This document shows positions 29,434 through 43,776 of a stretch of 64,000 nt of DNA, piece by piece (the stretch's first letter is position 1; every line of letters begins with the position of its first letter). The position numbers and the translations under genes were made by a program. The notes beneath the pieces are model-generated. The model saw nothing but the letters and a program-made list of their open reading frames with translations, made no database searches and was not told the DNA's origin. The DNA lies in assembly GCF_000368565.1 (NCBI RefSeq), contig NZ_KB849544.1, positions 367,994 to 431,993 on the forward strand. Direction: 5' to 3'. Source of the DNA: Acinetobacter gerneri DSM 14967 = CIP 107464 = MTCC 9824. Its GTDB lineage: Bacteria; Pseudomonadota; Gammaproteobacteria; Pseudomonadales; Moraxellaceae.

Positions 29434-30586
29434 TATTAGCCTCCTTTACACGTATACGGTAAATTTATAGAAGAAATACAAGTACTAATCCAACACGGCG
29501 ATGGATCCATTTAAGAATTACCTTTTCAATATAGACTCATTGATTATGCACAAAAACACAGATTTGTAATGAATTTTCGTCTAAATTTTACAATAAAATT
29601 ATTTTGTTCCAATTTCACCCTCTTACTATCAACATAACTAATTAATGTAAAAGTAGATTATTTAATTTAATGATATATAAAGGCTTCCAAGCGGTAAAAC
29701 CGTAAAAGCAGACTCAAAAAACAAGAAACACAGTTCAAAAAATAGACAAATAAACATCCTATGTAAAATATTTTCATCTTATTTTAACGATAATTTTTAC
29801 GATAAAAATTGAGTAAAATGATAATGAATATCAACTGTTACACTTTTAAATCATGTTATTTTTATCACAATTTCTCTTTAAAATAATGTTACATGAAACT
29901 GCTCTAATTTTAATTTTAATTAATATTTAATTTATATATATATAAATTTTACAAAATCAACTAAATTTTCGATTTTTTTTAGGTCTTATTACTTGTTTTA
30001 TATTAACTATATTTGTAAATAATTTGCATTTACATCTTTTTCAAAAGCCTTCTTCTATTTCTAGTAGAATGATACAACTATGCTTAACATGAAAAAAATC
30101 ATTACTCTTTTTTTACTGTTTGTTAAAAATTATTTTTTACTACATCCATCCAAGTGGGAAATCATTTGTAATGCATCCTACTTCAATACAAACTAACTCG
30201 ATGATTCGCTTAAAGTTCATAAGAAAATCACGATCAAGCCTATAGCAGCGATATACAATTTGTATAACACTCATAAAAATATTTTTTGGAATACTTTAGT
30301 TTTACTATAGTATGGAAAAAAATCATCTTAACAAATACTGGAATATTGCAGTAATAAAGTCGATTATTTTCATTCAGTTTCCAACTGCATAAACGTTGGC
30401 TATTTTGACCTTTGACAAATAAAGTCACTACCAACTTCGTATAAAAACTCAGAATTTTATTTTTAGCCTATTTTTAAATCTTGTTATTATTGCTATTCTG
30501 TTATTATAATGATCACATATTGATTCATTTATTTGTTTTACCTTTTTTTGCTTTGCAATAATTAAAAAAATATTGGGACTATGTTT
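29434..30586. other. 1.15-kb gene-free AT-rich region
   Basis: This is the largest gap in the window. It is extremely AT-rich, includes a (TA)n tract near 29933-29944 and a small CGGTAAAACCG hairpin at about 29693. A 35-codon frame at 30089-30196 and a 64-codon frame on the minus strand (30240-30434) have no ribosome binding sites and look random. A Fur-box-like sequence near 29820 is too poor to call. It may be a decayed gene or hold an RNA gene; I see no direct proof of either. Confidence 0.5.
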
Positions 30587-31051
30587 ATGACCAAAAAATA
30601 TGCCAAATTTCTTCCATCTTCCGAAGATTTTAATTTAGATGATTTTCCATTCTACTGGATTACGCAAGTGCATGCACAATACGTATTGAATGTGGATCAT
30701 GTTTTGAAAAAATTCGGTGTTGATAACTCAAGAAGACGATTGTTGGTGGCACTTGAAACCAAGCCTGATGCAAGTGTTTCTGAGCTATCTGAAATGATCG
30801 TATCTAAGATGTCAACGACAACGAAGATTGTTTATCGTTTGAAAGATGAAGGATATGTAGAAACTTACTCATGCCCTAATGACGCGCGTATTACACGCGT
30901 CAAACTCACTGAGGCTGGTCGTCAAATGACGAGTAAAATCAATGATCTCATGGGGGTTGTACTTGAACAATCATTTGAGGGTTTAACACCGCTTCAAATT
31001 GAAAAATTAATGGAAAGTCTAAAACATATTTTTAGAAATCTTTCACATTAA
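30587..31051 (+). CDS. MarR family transcriptional regulator
   Basis: A 154-residue winged helix-turn-helix regulator. The DNA-binding region (about 50-110) has the MarR layout: a Val-Ser-Glu-Leu-Ser helix, the recognition helix with Lys-Met-Ser-Thr-Thr-Thr-Lys-Ile-Val, then a wing with Asp-Ala-Arg-Ile-Thr-Arg-Val. GGGAC lies seven bases before the ATG at 30587; another ATG at 30581 is too close to it. Its 3' end overlaps the convergent SRAP gene by nine bases. The target genes are unknown. Confidence 0.88.
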   Translation: MTKKYAKFLPSSEDFNLDDFPFYWITQVHAQYVLNVDHVLKKFGVDNSRRRLLVALETKPDASVSELSEMIVSKMSTTTKIVYRLKDEGYVETYSCPNDARITRVKLTEAGRQMTSKINDLMGVVLEQSFEGLTPLQIEKLMESLKHIFRNLSH

Positions 31052-31711
31052 TGACTCAAATATATCCAGTTGCAGGCGATTTGAATCTTTTTTACTCTTT
31101 GGAGCATAAAAACATTCAAATTCCTCAACAGGAAATCCTTTTACAAATGTCGATATATCCGCTTGTTGTAGCGATAACCACTCATCTAAACGCTCGTGTG
31201 GAATAATCATTACGCAGCGCTTATCTGTTCTCGGTTCATGAAACTCTTTCATCATCTCATGCTCATTGGCATCTAAGCTAATCATGGTCGCTGAACGTAT
31301 AATTTGATCTTGCTGTTTGGTAATCTCGTATAAAGCCGCAACATAAAATGCCCGACCATCTTTACGCTGCACTCCCCACCTCTGTGCTTTACCATTGATA
31401 TATTTCATTTCATAAAACTTTGAAACTGGAATGACTGCAAATTTACATTTCAAAAATGCATCTCTAAAACTAGGCTTTTCATGTAAAGTTTCATTACGTG
31501 CATTATAAGTTTTCGTTGCGATTTCCTTATCTTCAGCCCATTTTGGCACCATACCGAAATTGACCATTCGCCATTCTAGTCCTTGTTCTGACTTAAATAG
31601 TAAAGGTGTCTGGTAATTTGGATAAATTTCTTGCTCATATTCAAGATTAAAGACAGGTAAATTTAGAGCCTCGATCTGCTCTGGTCTTATACTTTCAAAT
31701 ACTGCACACAT
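31043..31711 (-). CDS. SRAP-domain protein (SOS response-associated peptidase, YedK/HMCES family)
   Basis: SRAP proteins trap abasic sites in single-stranded DNA by a covalent bond with Cys2. In this 222-residue protein Cys follows the initiator Met when the ATG at 31711 is used; a GTG one codon earlier would bury the Cys, so 31711 is the functional start. Conserved elements include the Asn-Ala-Arg-Asn-Glu-Thr motif (usually NARAET), Phe-Tyr-Glu-Met with the active-site Glu, and His in Phe-His-Glu-Pro-Arg. It shares nine bases with the convergent MarR gene. Confidence 0.92.
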   Translation of the reverse strand: MCAVFESIRPEQIEALNLPVFNLEYEQEIYPNYQTPLLFKSEQGLEWRMVNFGMVPKWAEDKEIATKTYNARNETLHEKPSFRDAFLKCKFAVIPVSKFYEMKYINGKAQRWGVQRKDGRAFYVAALYEITKQQDQIIRSATMISLDANEHEMMKEFHEPRTDKRCVMIIPHERLDEWLSLQQADISTFVKGFPVEEFECFYAPKSKKDSNRLQLDIFESLM

Positions 31712-31857
31712 CACATTCTTTGTAAAATAAATCTTGATAAGATCTTATGCCATAATTTCTTTGAAATATTCAAGTTAAATGAACGACTCATTCACATTAG
31801 AAATAACATAAATTACGACCTATATATCAATCAAACAAAGCCTAATTAAATAAGGCT

Positions 31858-31886
31858 AAAAAAACAATCCCTCTATTTAGAGGGAT
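31858..31886 (-). terminator. Rho-independent terminator of the pyrG-kdsA-eno operon
   Basis: ATCCCTCT (31867-31874) pairs with AGAGGGAT (31879-31886); the minus strand continues into a T-run. It lies about 65 bases after the eno stop codon. Confidence 0.88.
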
Positions 31887-31951
31887 CGTTTTGCTACATA
31901 AAGTTTCACTATTTAAAATTAAGTTTTGACATGAAATCCATGTCTAAGAAC

Positions 31952-33277
<1,326 letters not shown>

Positions 33278-33286
33278 TTAATTGCA

Positions 33287-34144
<858 letters not shown>

Positions 34145-34172
34145 TTAAACTTCCTAGTTTATTTCACTAAAC

Positions 34173-35957
<1,785 letters not shown>

Positions 35958-36040
35958 TTAACTCTTTTTGAGATGATTTTTATCTGTAAAATTGTTGTTA
36001 TAATAGTTTGACTCCGATTAATCTGTAATTTGTGTAAATT

Positions 36041-36529
36041 ATGAATAAAAAACTTTTACTTTGTGGCCTCATTGCTAGCGGTTTGCTTTTAACTGCGTGT
36101 GTCAAAAAAGAAACCCCGAAAGAAGATGAACAAGAAAAAGTAGAAACTCAGCAACAAACTGAGCAGCCTGCTAAATTTGAAAATCTGCAAGAAGTCGAAC
36201 AACACCCTCAACAACCTGTAGATAATTCTATCCCTACACGTGTTGAAGTGGATCATGAAGAAACCAATAACACGACGACAACCATTCGCCGTGAATACCA
36301 TGATTCAGCGTCTGAGCAACATGACGATGCTAAACCACGTGCAGAGCAAGTTTCTGCGCGTGAAGACGTGAAGCCTAAAGCTGAATCTGTAAAACCAAAA
36401 GCTGAGTCTACATTGCAAAATAATGGTGATAGCGCACAGTCTAGACCAGCAAAGCCTAAATCTGCTCAGTCAGAAGATGATGCTGTCGCTGCTGCGATTG
36501 CTGCTGCAACCCCTGCACTTAAAAACTAA
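36041..36529 (+). CDS. Lipoprotein with a low-complexity charged tail
   Basis: A 162-residue predicted lipoprotein. The signal peptide ends in the lipobox Leu-Thr-Ala-Cys (Cys20). The rest is low-complexity: rich in Glu, Gln, Lys and Ala, with two neighbouring copies of Val-Lys-Pro-Lys-Ala-Glu-Ser and an Ala-rich C-terminus. It looks unstructured and may be an outer-membrane or periplasm-spanning linker. No family is recognised. Confidence 0.75.
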   Translation: MNKKLLLCGLIASGLLLTACVKKETPKEDEQEKVETQQQTEQPAKFENLQEVEQHPQQPVDNSIPTRVEVDHEETNNTTTTIRREYHDSASEQHDDAKPRAEQVSAREDVKPKAESVKPKAESTLQNNGDSAQSRPAKPKSAQSEDDAVAAAIAAATPALKN

Positions 36530-36551
36530 GCCTATGCTTTCATCCAAATAA

Positions 36552-36582
36552 AAAAATGCCAGTTTTAGACTGGCATTTTTTT
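36552..36582. terminator. Bidirectional terminator
   Basis: AAAATGCCAGT (36553-36563) pairs with ACTGGCATTTT (36569-36579) and is flanked by A and T runs. It serves the lipoprotein gene and probably also the convergent hydrolase gene ending at 36609. Confidence 0.92.
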
Positions 36583-36608
36583 ATTTAATGTAAAATATTT
36601 CCAAGCAT

Positions 36609-37694
36609 CTAATAAAGTTTTAGAAAGTCAGATATTAATTTTGCAGACCACGATTCAGTTTTCCATCCCTCATAAAAACCACAATGACTGCCTTTTTTGG
36701 TCGTGACCACAATGACATTTTGCATCTGCTCAATGCTCTCTTTAAAAGGTTCAAAATTGCGGATATGACAAACTGGATCATCCTCAGCATTTAAAATCAT
36801 GAGTGGAATTTTAATATTTTCAAACACATAAACTGGATTGGTTGCTTCAGTATAAGACTGATAATCTTGAAAGCCCGCCATTTCATAATAACGCTCTTGA
36901 AACTCAGTCAAAGTTTTACTGGATAATACCGCTTGCACTGAATCCACAGATTTCCATGTTTCTTGATACGGATAGACAAAGGCTTTAAAGAGTTGCTTGG
37001 TCATGACTTTGCTATAAAAAGGGTGCACATTTTTAAAACCCAACTCTGTGTCATAGCCCGGACAAAGTGCAAAAGCTGCTTTAAATGGGGTATTTTCACC
37101 TTGCTCGCCCAAATATCTGACCAACAAACCCGTACCCGCCGAACTGCCTACCGCGTATAAACTCGATAAAGGAAATTGAGTTTGAATAAAATTGATTTGT
37201 TCACGTAAGTCAGCGACTGAACCAAAAATTGACATTTGGGGTACTGGCATTGGCAGTCCTGCATGCCCACGTCTTACACATAATGCAATGCGCCAGCCCG
37301 TATATGCATGCAAATCTCGTACGATTTCACGCATACTTTGTGGTGTGCCTTTAATCGTATGCATAACAACAATGGTCGGGGTATCTTCTGGAAGATCATA
37401 ACCATACCAACTAATCGCTGTAATACCGCCATCTTGCATTGTGATTTGATCAACATGATCATATTGCAGTTTTACACTGCGTTTTTTAATCAAATCAAAA
37501 TACAATAAATGTGCATGGGTATTGCTGAGATAAGGCGTAGGGCGATATTTATCTTGTAAGAGCAACAATTGATTTTGAATATCCGCAAATGTGCCAGAAC
37601 GATTAAAATATAGCTTTGGCTTTTCAGCACCAATAACCGAATCAAATACTTGTGAACTTAATGCTTTAATTTTATTTAAGGCTTTCATATTCAT
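36609..37694 (-). CDS. YheT-like alpha/beta hydrolase
   Basis: A 361-residue alpha/beta hydrolase of the YheT/ABHD1-3 group (COG0429). The nucleophile lies in Val-Gly-Ser-Ser-Ala-Gly-Thr-Gly, a variant GxSxG elbow typical of the group; the acid is in Ala-Glu-Asp-Asp-Pro and the His in Gly-Ser-His-Cys-Gly. Oxyanion-loop residues follow His-Thr-Ile-Lys-Gly-Thr. Lipid or ester substrates are typical but unproven. The start at 37694 is chosen because GGAG lies six bases upstream; a GTG at 37706 is in frame. It is 15 bases after the SGNH hydrolase gene, so the two form an operon. Confidence 0.85.
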   Translation of the reverse strand: MNMKALNKIKALSSQVFDSVIGAEKPKLYFNRSGTFADIQNQLLLLQDKYRPTPYLSNTHAHLLYFDLIKKRSVKLQYDHVDQITMQDGGITAISWYGYDLPEDTPTIVVMHTIKGTPQSMREIVRDLHAYTGWRIALCVRRGHAGLPMPVPQMSIFGSVADLREQINFIQTQFPLSSLYAVGSSAGTGLLVRYLGEQGENTPFKAAFALCPGYDTELGFKNVHPFYSKVMTKQLFKAFVYPYQETWKSVDSVQAVLSSKTLTEFQERYYEMAGFQDYQSYTEATNPVYVFENIKIPLMILNAEDDPVCHIRNFEPFKESIEQMQNVIVVTTKKGSHCGFYEGWKTESWSAKLISDFLKLY

Positions 37695-37709
37695 TAACAT
37701 CTCCACACA

Positions 37710-38429
37710 TTACTCACTCTTAAATGCCGCTCTAATGAAGCTGGCAACCTTTTCTCCCCATATTGCATAAATCTCTTTACTCGGATGAAAACCATCACGA
37801 GCCATAGGCAAATTGAGTGCCTGAAATGTTTTTATATCATATTGGATAAATCTAAATTGATCTTGAGTTGTAACCCAGTGTTCTAAATGGCGATTCATTT
37901 GCGCTGCATATTTTCCAAATAACCAAGTCAAAGGATTTGGCAATGCTGGAAAATGTTGCATAGGCGGTACACCTGAAACAATGATCAATTTCGGCTGGAA
38001 TTTTTGTTGAATCTGTTCAAATAATTGCGTTTGCAATTTCATCCAAGACTGAGCCGAACTCAGTTTGGTTACATCATTGACCCCCATAGAGGTAATGACA
38101 ACATCATAATTTCGAGCATCTAAACTTTTGACAGCGTGAAGCACTTGTTTCGTCGTATCACCAGATTTTGCTTGAAGTGTCCAATCGAGATGATATTGAT
38201 CTTTCAACTCTGTAATAATCGCACCAGACAAAGCATCATCTTGAGAATCCACTCCCACACCTGCAGCAGATGAATCACCGAGGATCAAAAGTGAAAGCGC
38301 TTGCCCCTGACCTATTTGTCCTGTCCGCTCTCCAACAGGTTCGGCTAAACGAAGTGTGTTCTTTTTCACTTTATTGCCTTGCACGATCAGTACTGGAAGC
38401 AAAGCCAAAGTTGAGAGTTTTAAAAACAT
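37710..38429 (-). CDS. SGNH/GDSL hydrolase with an N-terminal membrane anchor
   Basis: A 239-residue esterase-like protein. The four blocks are visible: GDSS with nucleophile Ser53, a Gly in the Ser-Gly-Asp-Thr segment, Gly-Val-Asn-Asp (block III) and Asp212-x-x-His215. The first 20 residues form a hydrophobic helix that may be an uncleaved anchor or signal, placing the enzyme at the periplasmic face. It pairs with the YheT-like hydrolase downstream, suggesting a shared lipid or ester pathway. Confidence 0.85.
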   Translation of the reverse strand: MFLKLSTLALLPVLIVQGNKVKKNTLRLAEPVGERTGQIGQGQALSLLILGDSSAAGVGVDSQDDALSGAIITELKDQYHLDWTLQAKSGDTTKQVLHAVKSLDARNYDVVITSMGVNDVTKLSSAQSWMKLQTQLFEQIQQKFQPKLIIVSGVPPMQHFPALPNPLTWLFGKYAAQMNRHLEHWVTTQDQFRFIQYDIKTFQALNLPMARDGFHPSKEIYAIWGEKVASFIRAAFKSE

Positions 38430-38479
38430 GAGTTGATCCTCTATAAAAGATCATGTGCATCTGAGAACTGAGTTAGGAT

Positions 38480-38523
38480 ATGGCTAAAATAAGATGGTTC
38501 TAATGAATATCCCTTTTAGCCAT
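38480..38523 (-). terminator. Stem-loop between the SnoaL-like and SGNH genes
   Basis: ATGGCTAAAA (38480-38489) pairs exactly with TTTTAGCCAT (38514-38523) across a 24-base loop. It lies 23 bases after the SnoaL-like gene's stop. No T-run follows, so this is a weak call. Confidence 0.35.
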
Positions 38524-38545
38524 AACACTTAAGCAATAGAAAATA

Positions 38546-38953
38546 TTAACCTGCATTAAACAGTTTAATTCTCTCACCCATTTGTGCAGCCAAAGCATTT
38601 AACCCACTCAATGGACGAATCATCACTTCAAAATCAACAATTTTACCTTCTTCATTAAAACGAATCATATCGATTCCTTTTAGTTGCTTTTCTGAAACAT
38701 TGGCAGAAAATTCTAGAACAATGCTTTGTTGATCTTCAGTCGAAAACTGACGGTGATAGGTAAAATTTTCAAAAACCTGAATCACATTAGACAAAATAAA
38801 TGTGACAACTGGCTTACCCTCATAGGCTTTAAACGCAACAGGCGAACGAAATACAACATCATCTGCCAATAAGTCATTTAAAATAGACATATCACGTGAT
38901 TCAATCATATCATGCCATTTTTGAAGCGCTGCCTCAGTATTGCTATAGCTCAT
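38546..38953 (-). CDS. SnoaL/NTF2-like fold protein
   Basis: A 135-residue protein with the SnoaL-like cone fold pattern: an N-terminal helix with Ala-Leu-Gln-Lys-Trp-His, then Leu-Leu-Ala-Asp-Asp-Val-Val-Phe-Arg-Ser-Pro-Val, and a later beta-sheet ending Phe-Glu-Val-Met-Ile-Arg-Pro. Such proteins are small isomerases, hydrolases or ligand binders; no function can be assigned. A GGATA ribosome binding site is present. It precedes the hydrolase pair on the same strand and follows fadH. Confidence 0.75.
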   Translation of the reverse strand: MSYSNTEAALQKWHDMIESRDMSILNDLLADDVVFRSPVAFKAYEGKPVVTFILSNVIQVFENFTYHRQFSTEDQQSIVLEFSANVSEKQLKGIDMIRFNEEGKIVDFEVMIRPLSGLNALAAQMGERIKLFNAG

Positions 38954-39088
38954 TTGAGTATCCTTTTAAAATATTTTTACTATGAACATTTATGTTCATC
39001 CTAAGAAAAGATCTGAATGGATTGTCAACAAAACTCATCAAACCTTTTCCTAAAATAAATACAACATTTCCTTAAACATGAGATTTAC

Positions 39089-41143
<2,055 letters not shown>

Positions 41144-41159
41144 TTATTTTTAAAGTTAG

Positions 41160-41216
41160 TGCAACTTGTTGCATAGTTTTATAATTCAATTTTGAAATTA
41201 ATGCAACATGTTGCAT
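41160..41216. promoter_or_regulatory. Two palindromic operators, probable PadR sites
   Basis: TGCAACTTGTTGCA (41160-41173) and ATGCAACATGTTGCAT (41201-41216) are near-identical palindromes in the gap between fadH and the padR-like gene. Their centres are 42 bases apart, four helical turns. PadR-family sites are commonly such palindromes. Confidence 0.7.
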
Positions 41217-41251
41217 AATAAATCATTCAAACAAAATTAAATGGAATCGAG

Positions 41252-41791
41252 ATGTCTTTATCTCATGTACTTTTGACCAGCCTACTAGAAAAACCAAGTA
41301 CAGGTTTCGATTTGGCTCGTCGTTTTGACCGTTCAATGGGATTTTTCTGGTCAGCGACACATCAACAAATTTATCGTGAATTGGCCGCCATGCTCAAAAA
41401 AGGCTGGGTTTCAACACTTGAAGACGCTGATTCATCAAGTCGAAAAAAAACCTATCAAGTTGAAGCCCTAGGACGACAGGAACTTGCCCAATGGATGAGC
41501 ACGCAACAACCACCTTCTGATTTTCGCTCTGAATTGATGGTAAAAATGCGGGCGGAGGCACAATTGGGGGGCAATAAGATCATAGATGAATTGGAAAAAC
41601 ATCTTGAAATTCATCGTCAAAATCTCGCAACTTATCAAGAAATTTACTCAAAAGATTTTAATGAAAAAGATAACAATGATAGAACATTAATTATTCATAA
41701 AATGGTTTTACAATTGGGTATAGATTTGGAAATCGGCTGGATTAACTGGTTAGAAGCTGCGATTCCCCAATTTAAAAAATTTAAAGAATAA
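41252..41791 (+). CDS. PadR family transcriptional regulator
   Basis: A 179-residue PadR-type regulator. The winged helix (about 1-80) shows the family pattern: Leu-Leu-Glu-Lys-Pro-Ser-Thr-Gly-Phe-Asp-Leu, Phe-Phe-Trp-Ser-Ala-Thr-His-Gln-Gln-Ile-Tyr-Arg-Glu-Leu, and a wing with Lys-Lys-Thr-Tyr. A C-terminal helical dimer domain (Vir_act_alpha_C-like) follows. A GGAATCGAG site precedes the start. Two palindromes upstream suggest autoregulation and control of the divergent fadH. It is followed 13 bases later by an alpha/beta hydrolase gene, probably its co-regulated partner. Confidence 0.9.
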   Translation: MSLSHVLLTSLLEKPSTGFDLARRFDRSMGFFWSATHQQIYRELAAMLKKGWVSTLEDADSSSRKKTYQVEALGRQELAQWMSTQQPPSDFRSELMVKMRAEAQLGGNKIIDELEKHLEIHRQNLATYQEIYSKDFNEKDNNDRTLIIHKMVLQLGIDLEIGWINWLEAAIPQFKKFKE

Positions 41792-41804
41792 AAGGTAAAA
41801 AATT

Positions 41805-42728
41805 ATGCCACGATATACGATGCCAGATGGTGAACAATTATTTGTTCGTGAAATAGGTCAAGGTGAACCTGTATTAGTGTTATCCGGTCTTGGCATGCAA
41901 AGCTGGCAATGGATCCCTTTTCTATTTCCAAATTTTAAAAAATATAAGTTCATTATCCCTGATTGGCGTGGTTTTGGTGGTTCACGTCGCTGTAAAATTC
42001 CTGAAAATATGGATGCCATACACAGCCACTGGAATGATGTAGAAAGTTTGATTGATCAATTAGAGCTCAATGATTTTATACTTATTGGGTATTCTATGGG
42101 TGCGACCACTTCCATGCATGGTATGCAATATTCAAATCTAAAAGATAAATTGAAAGCCTATTTGCATATTGATCAAACACCTAAAATCGCGACAGACGAT
42201 ACTTGGGACTATGGATTATTTGGATCAAAATATGAAAGATTCAAAGGATTATTAAATAAATTATCGACTTTTTTACATCAATATTCTGATTACAATTTAG
42301 TTGAAGATTTACCAGAAGATTCACGCGAAAAATTAGTTAATCTTTGGTTAGACTTTATTCGCTTACAAGGCAGCAATAAAATTACTCCGATTTTATTTAA
42401 ATTGGCTTTAAAACAGCCTAAATTACAAAAACATATCCTGCCAATTTATCGCTTAGATTATCTTACGTGGTATATCGACAATTATCTAAATCACAACGAA
42501 GACTACCGCCAAGCCATTAGTGAGCTTGAATGTGCTACGACTTTTTTTATCGGTAAACAATCCAGCTTGTACCCATCTAAGGGGCAAAAAAAGATTGCTA
42601 AAAGTTTAAAAAATGCTGAAACCATTATATTTAAGCGATCTGGTCATACGCCATTATTGACTGAACCAGTTAAATTTAGCCGTGAAATTCAACATTTTTT
42701 AGAGAAAACCACACTCTTTGCAATTTGA
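41805..42728 (+). CDS. Alpha/beta hydrolase in an operon with padR
   Basis: A 307-residue alpha/beta hydrolase. The nucleophile elbow is GYSMG with Ser97, preceded by Pro-Asp-Trp-Arg-Gly-Phe-Gly-Gly-Ser; a late Ser-Gly-His-Thr-Pro supplies the likely catalytic His. It resembles haloperoxidase-like or lactonase-like enzymes, but the substrate is unknown. The 13-base spacing to padR means both share the palindrome-controlled promoter. Confidence 0.85.
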   Translation: MPRYTMPDGEQLFVREIGQGEPVLVLSGLGMQSWQWIPFLFPNFKKYKFIIPDWRGFGGSRRCKIPENMDAIHSHWNDVESLIDQLELNDFILIGYSMGATTSMHGMQYSNLKDKLKAYLHIDQTPKIATDDTWDYGLFGSKYERFKGLLNKLSTFLHQYSDYNLVEDLPEDSREKLVNLWLDFIRLQGSNKITPILFKLALKQPKLQKHILPIYRLDYLTWYIDNYLNHNEDYRQAISELECATTFFIGKQSSLYPSKGQKKIAKSLKNAETIIFKRSGHTPLLTEPVKFSREIQHFLEKTTLFAI

Positions 42729-42741
42729 AAAAATTCGTTAA

Positions 42742-42778
42742 AAAAATAAATGAGTTAACGAATAACTCATTTATTTTT
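42742..42778. terminator. Terminator between the hydrolase and benM genes
   Basis: A perfect 16-bp stem (42742-42757 with 42763-42778) carries a 5-nt loop and ends in T residues on both strands. It separates convergent genes and probably works both ways. Confidence 0.92.
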
Positions 42779-42852
42779 AAAGCTATTGTAAATTGTTTGT
42801 ACTGTGTTTAGTCCATACATTTACATTAGCTTTTCACATTAAAAATACTCAG

Positions 42853-43767
42853 CTAGAAGCCTGCACGGTCATATTTAATCGCTTCTAAATCATAGATTTG
42901 ATAAATACAATCAAATAAAGCATGAATATCCTCGCTTTCATCCAGATTTCGTGTTGCCAAGAAAATTGGACTAAAGGCATCGGCATCTAGCAATGGGATA
43001 TATTTTAAATGTGGAAATTGAATCGTTCTCGCACTATCTGGCACGACACAAATCCCTTCTCCTGCGGCAACCAAACCTAGTGCTAACTGTATTTCACGGA
43101 CTTCTTTAGAGTATCGAGGCTCTAAACCATGCTCTGAAAATATACTTTGCATTTGCGTCGAAAAGTTAGGTTTTGATGTCGTCGGATAGAAGAACATGTT
43201 TTCTTCGGCGATCTCTGCCAAATATACGCCTTCTGTTTTATTGGAAAATGGATGACTACTATGCACTGCGACCATCAAAGGTTCTTCACGAAGTAAAACC
43301 CGCCGTACAGCAGCATCTGAAATTCGTAATCGTCCAAATCCTACATCTATACGCCCTTCTTTTAATGCTTGAATCTGATCTTTTGTACTCATTTCAATCA
43401 ATTCAACTTTTAAATTGGGTTGTTGTTGACGAAATAAATAAGTAATACGGGGTAATAAACCGTATAAAAGTGAAGCAACAAAGCCCATCCGCATGACACG
43501 ATCAGTTGTACCGACACGTTTTGTCATAGCTTTGATTTCTTCGGCATTCGACAAAAGTTTAACAGCGTGTTGATAAAAAAATTGTCCTGCTTGCGTTGTT
43601 TGCAGTGGTCGACTTCCGCGCTCAAATAATTGAATTCCTAGTTCATTTTCTAGATTTTGAATTTGGCGACTTAATGGTGGTTGTGCAATAAACAACTTTT
43701 CTGCCGCTTTGGTAAAGCTTTGCTCTTCCACGACGGCAACAAAGTATCTTAAATGTCTGAGTTCCAT
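42853..43767 (-). CDS. benM: LysR regulator of the benzoate/catechol cluster, BenM-type
   Basis: A 304-residue LysR activator whose N-terminus (MELRHLRYFVAVVEEQSFTKAA) fits the BenM/CatM pair of A. baylyi. Two residues separate BenM from CatM: Arg160 and Tyr293, which line the second, benzoate-binding pocket. Here Arg160 and Tyr292 (one-residue offset) are both present, so benzoate as well as muconate is the expected effector. The start is the ATG at 43767; a GTG two codons upstream is unlikely. It is divergent from catB, with operator-like sites between them, one only ten bases before its own start codon. Residue comparison is from memory of the ADP1 proteins. Confidence 0.88.
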   Translation of the reverse strand: MELRHLRYFVAVVEEQSFTKAAEKLFIAQPPLSRQIQNLENELGIQLFERGSRPLQTTQAGQFFYQHAVKLLSNAEEIKAMTKRVGTTDRVMRMGFVASLLYGLLPRITYLFRQQQPNLKVELIEMSTKDQIQALKEGRIDVGFGRLRISDAAVRRVLLREEPLMVAVHSSHPFSNKTEGVYLAEIAEENMFFYPTTSKPNFSTQMQSIFSEHGLEPRYSKEVREIQLALGLVAAGEGICVVPDSARTIQFPHLKYIPLLDADAFSPIFLATRNLDESEDIHALFDCIYQIYDLEAIKYDRAGF

Positions 43768-43776
43768 GACCACACC

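Noticed and set aside
29820..29838. Second Fur-box-like sequence in the large gap
   Set aside because: About 12 of 19 positions match in very AT-rich DNA, and no gene starts nearby.
30089..30196. A 35-codon frame with a hydrophobic N-terminus
   Set aside because: It looks like a short signal sequence but lacks a ribosome binding site and any further support.
30240..30434. A 64-codon minus-strand frame in the large gap
   Set aside because: It starts at TTG, has no ribosome binding site and encodes a low-complexity product typical of AT-rich random sequence.
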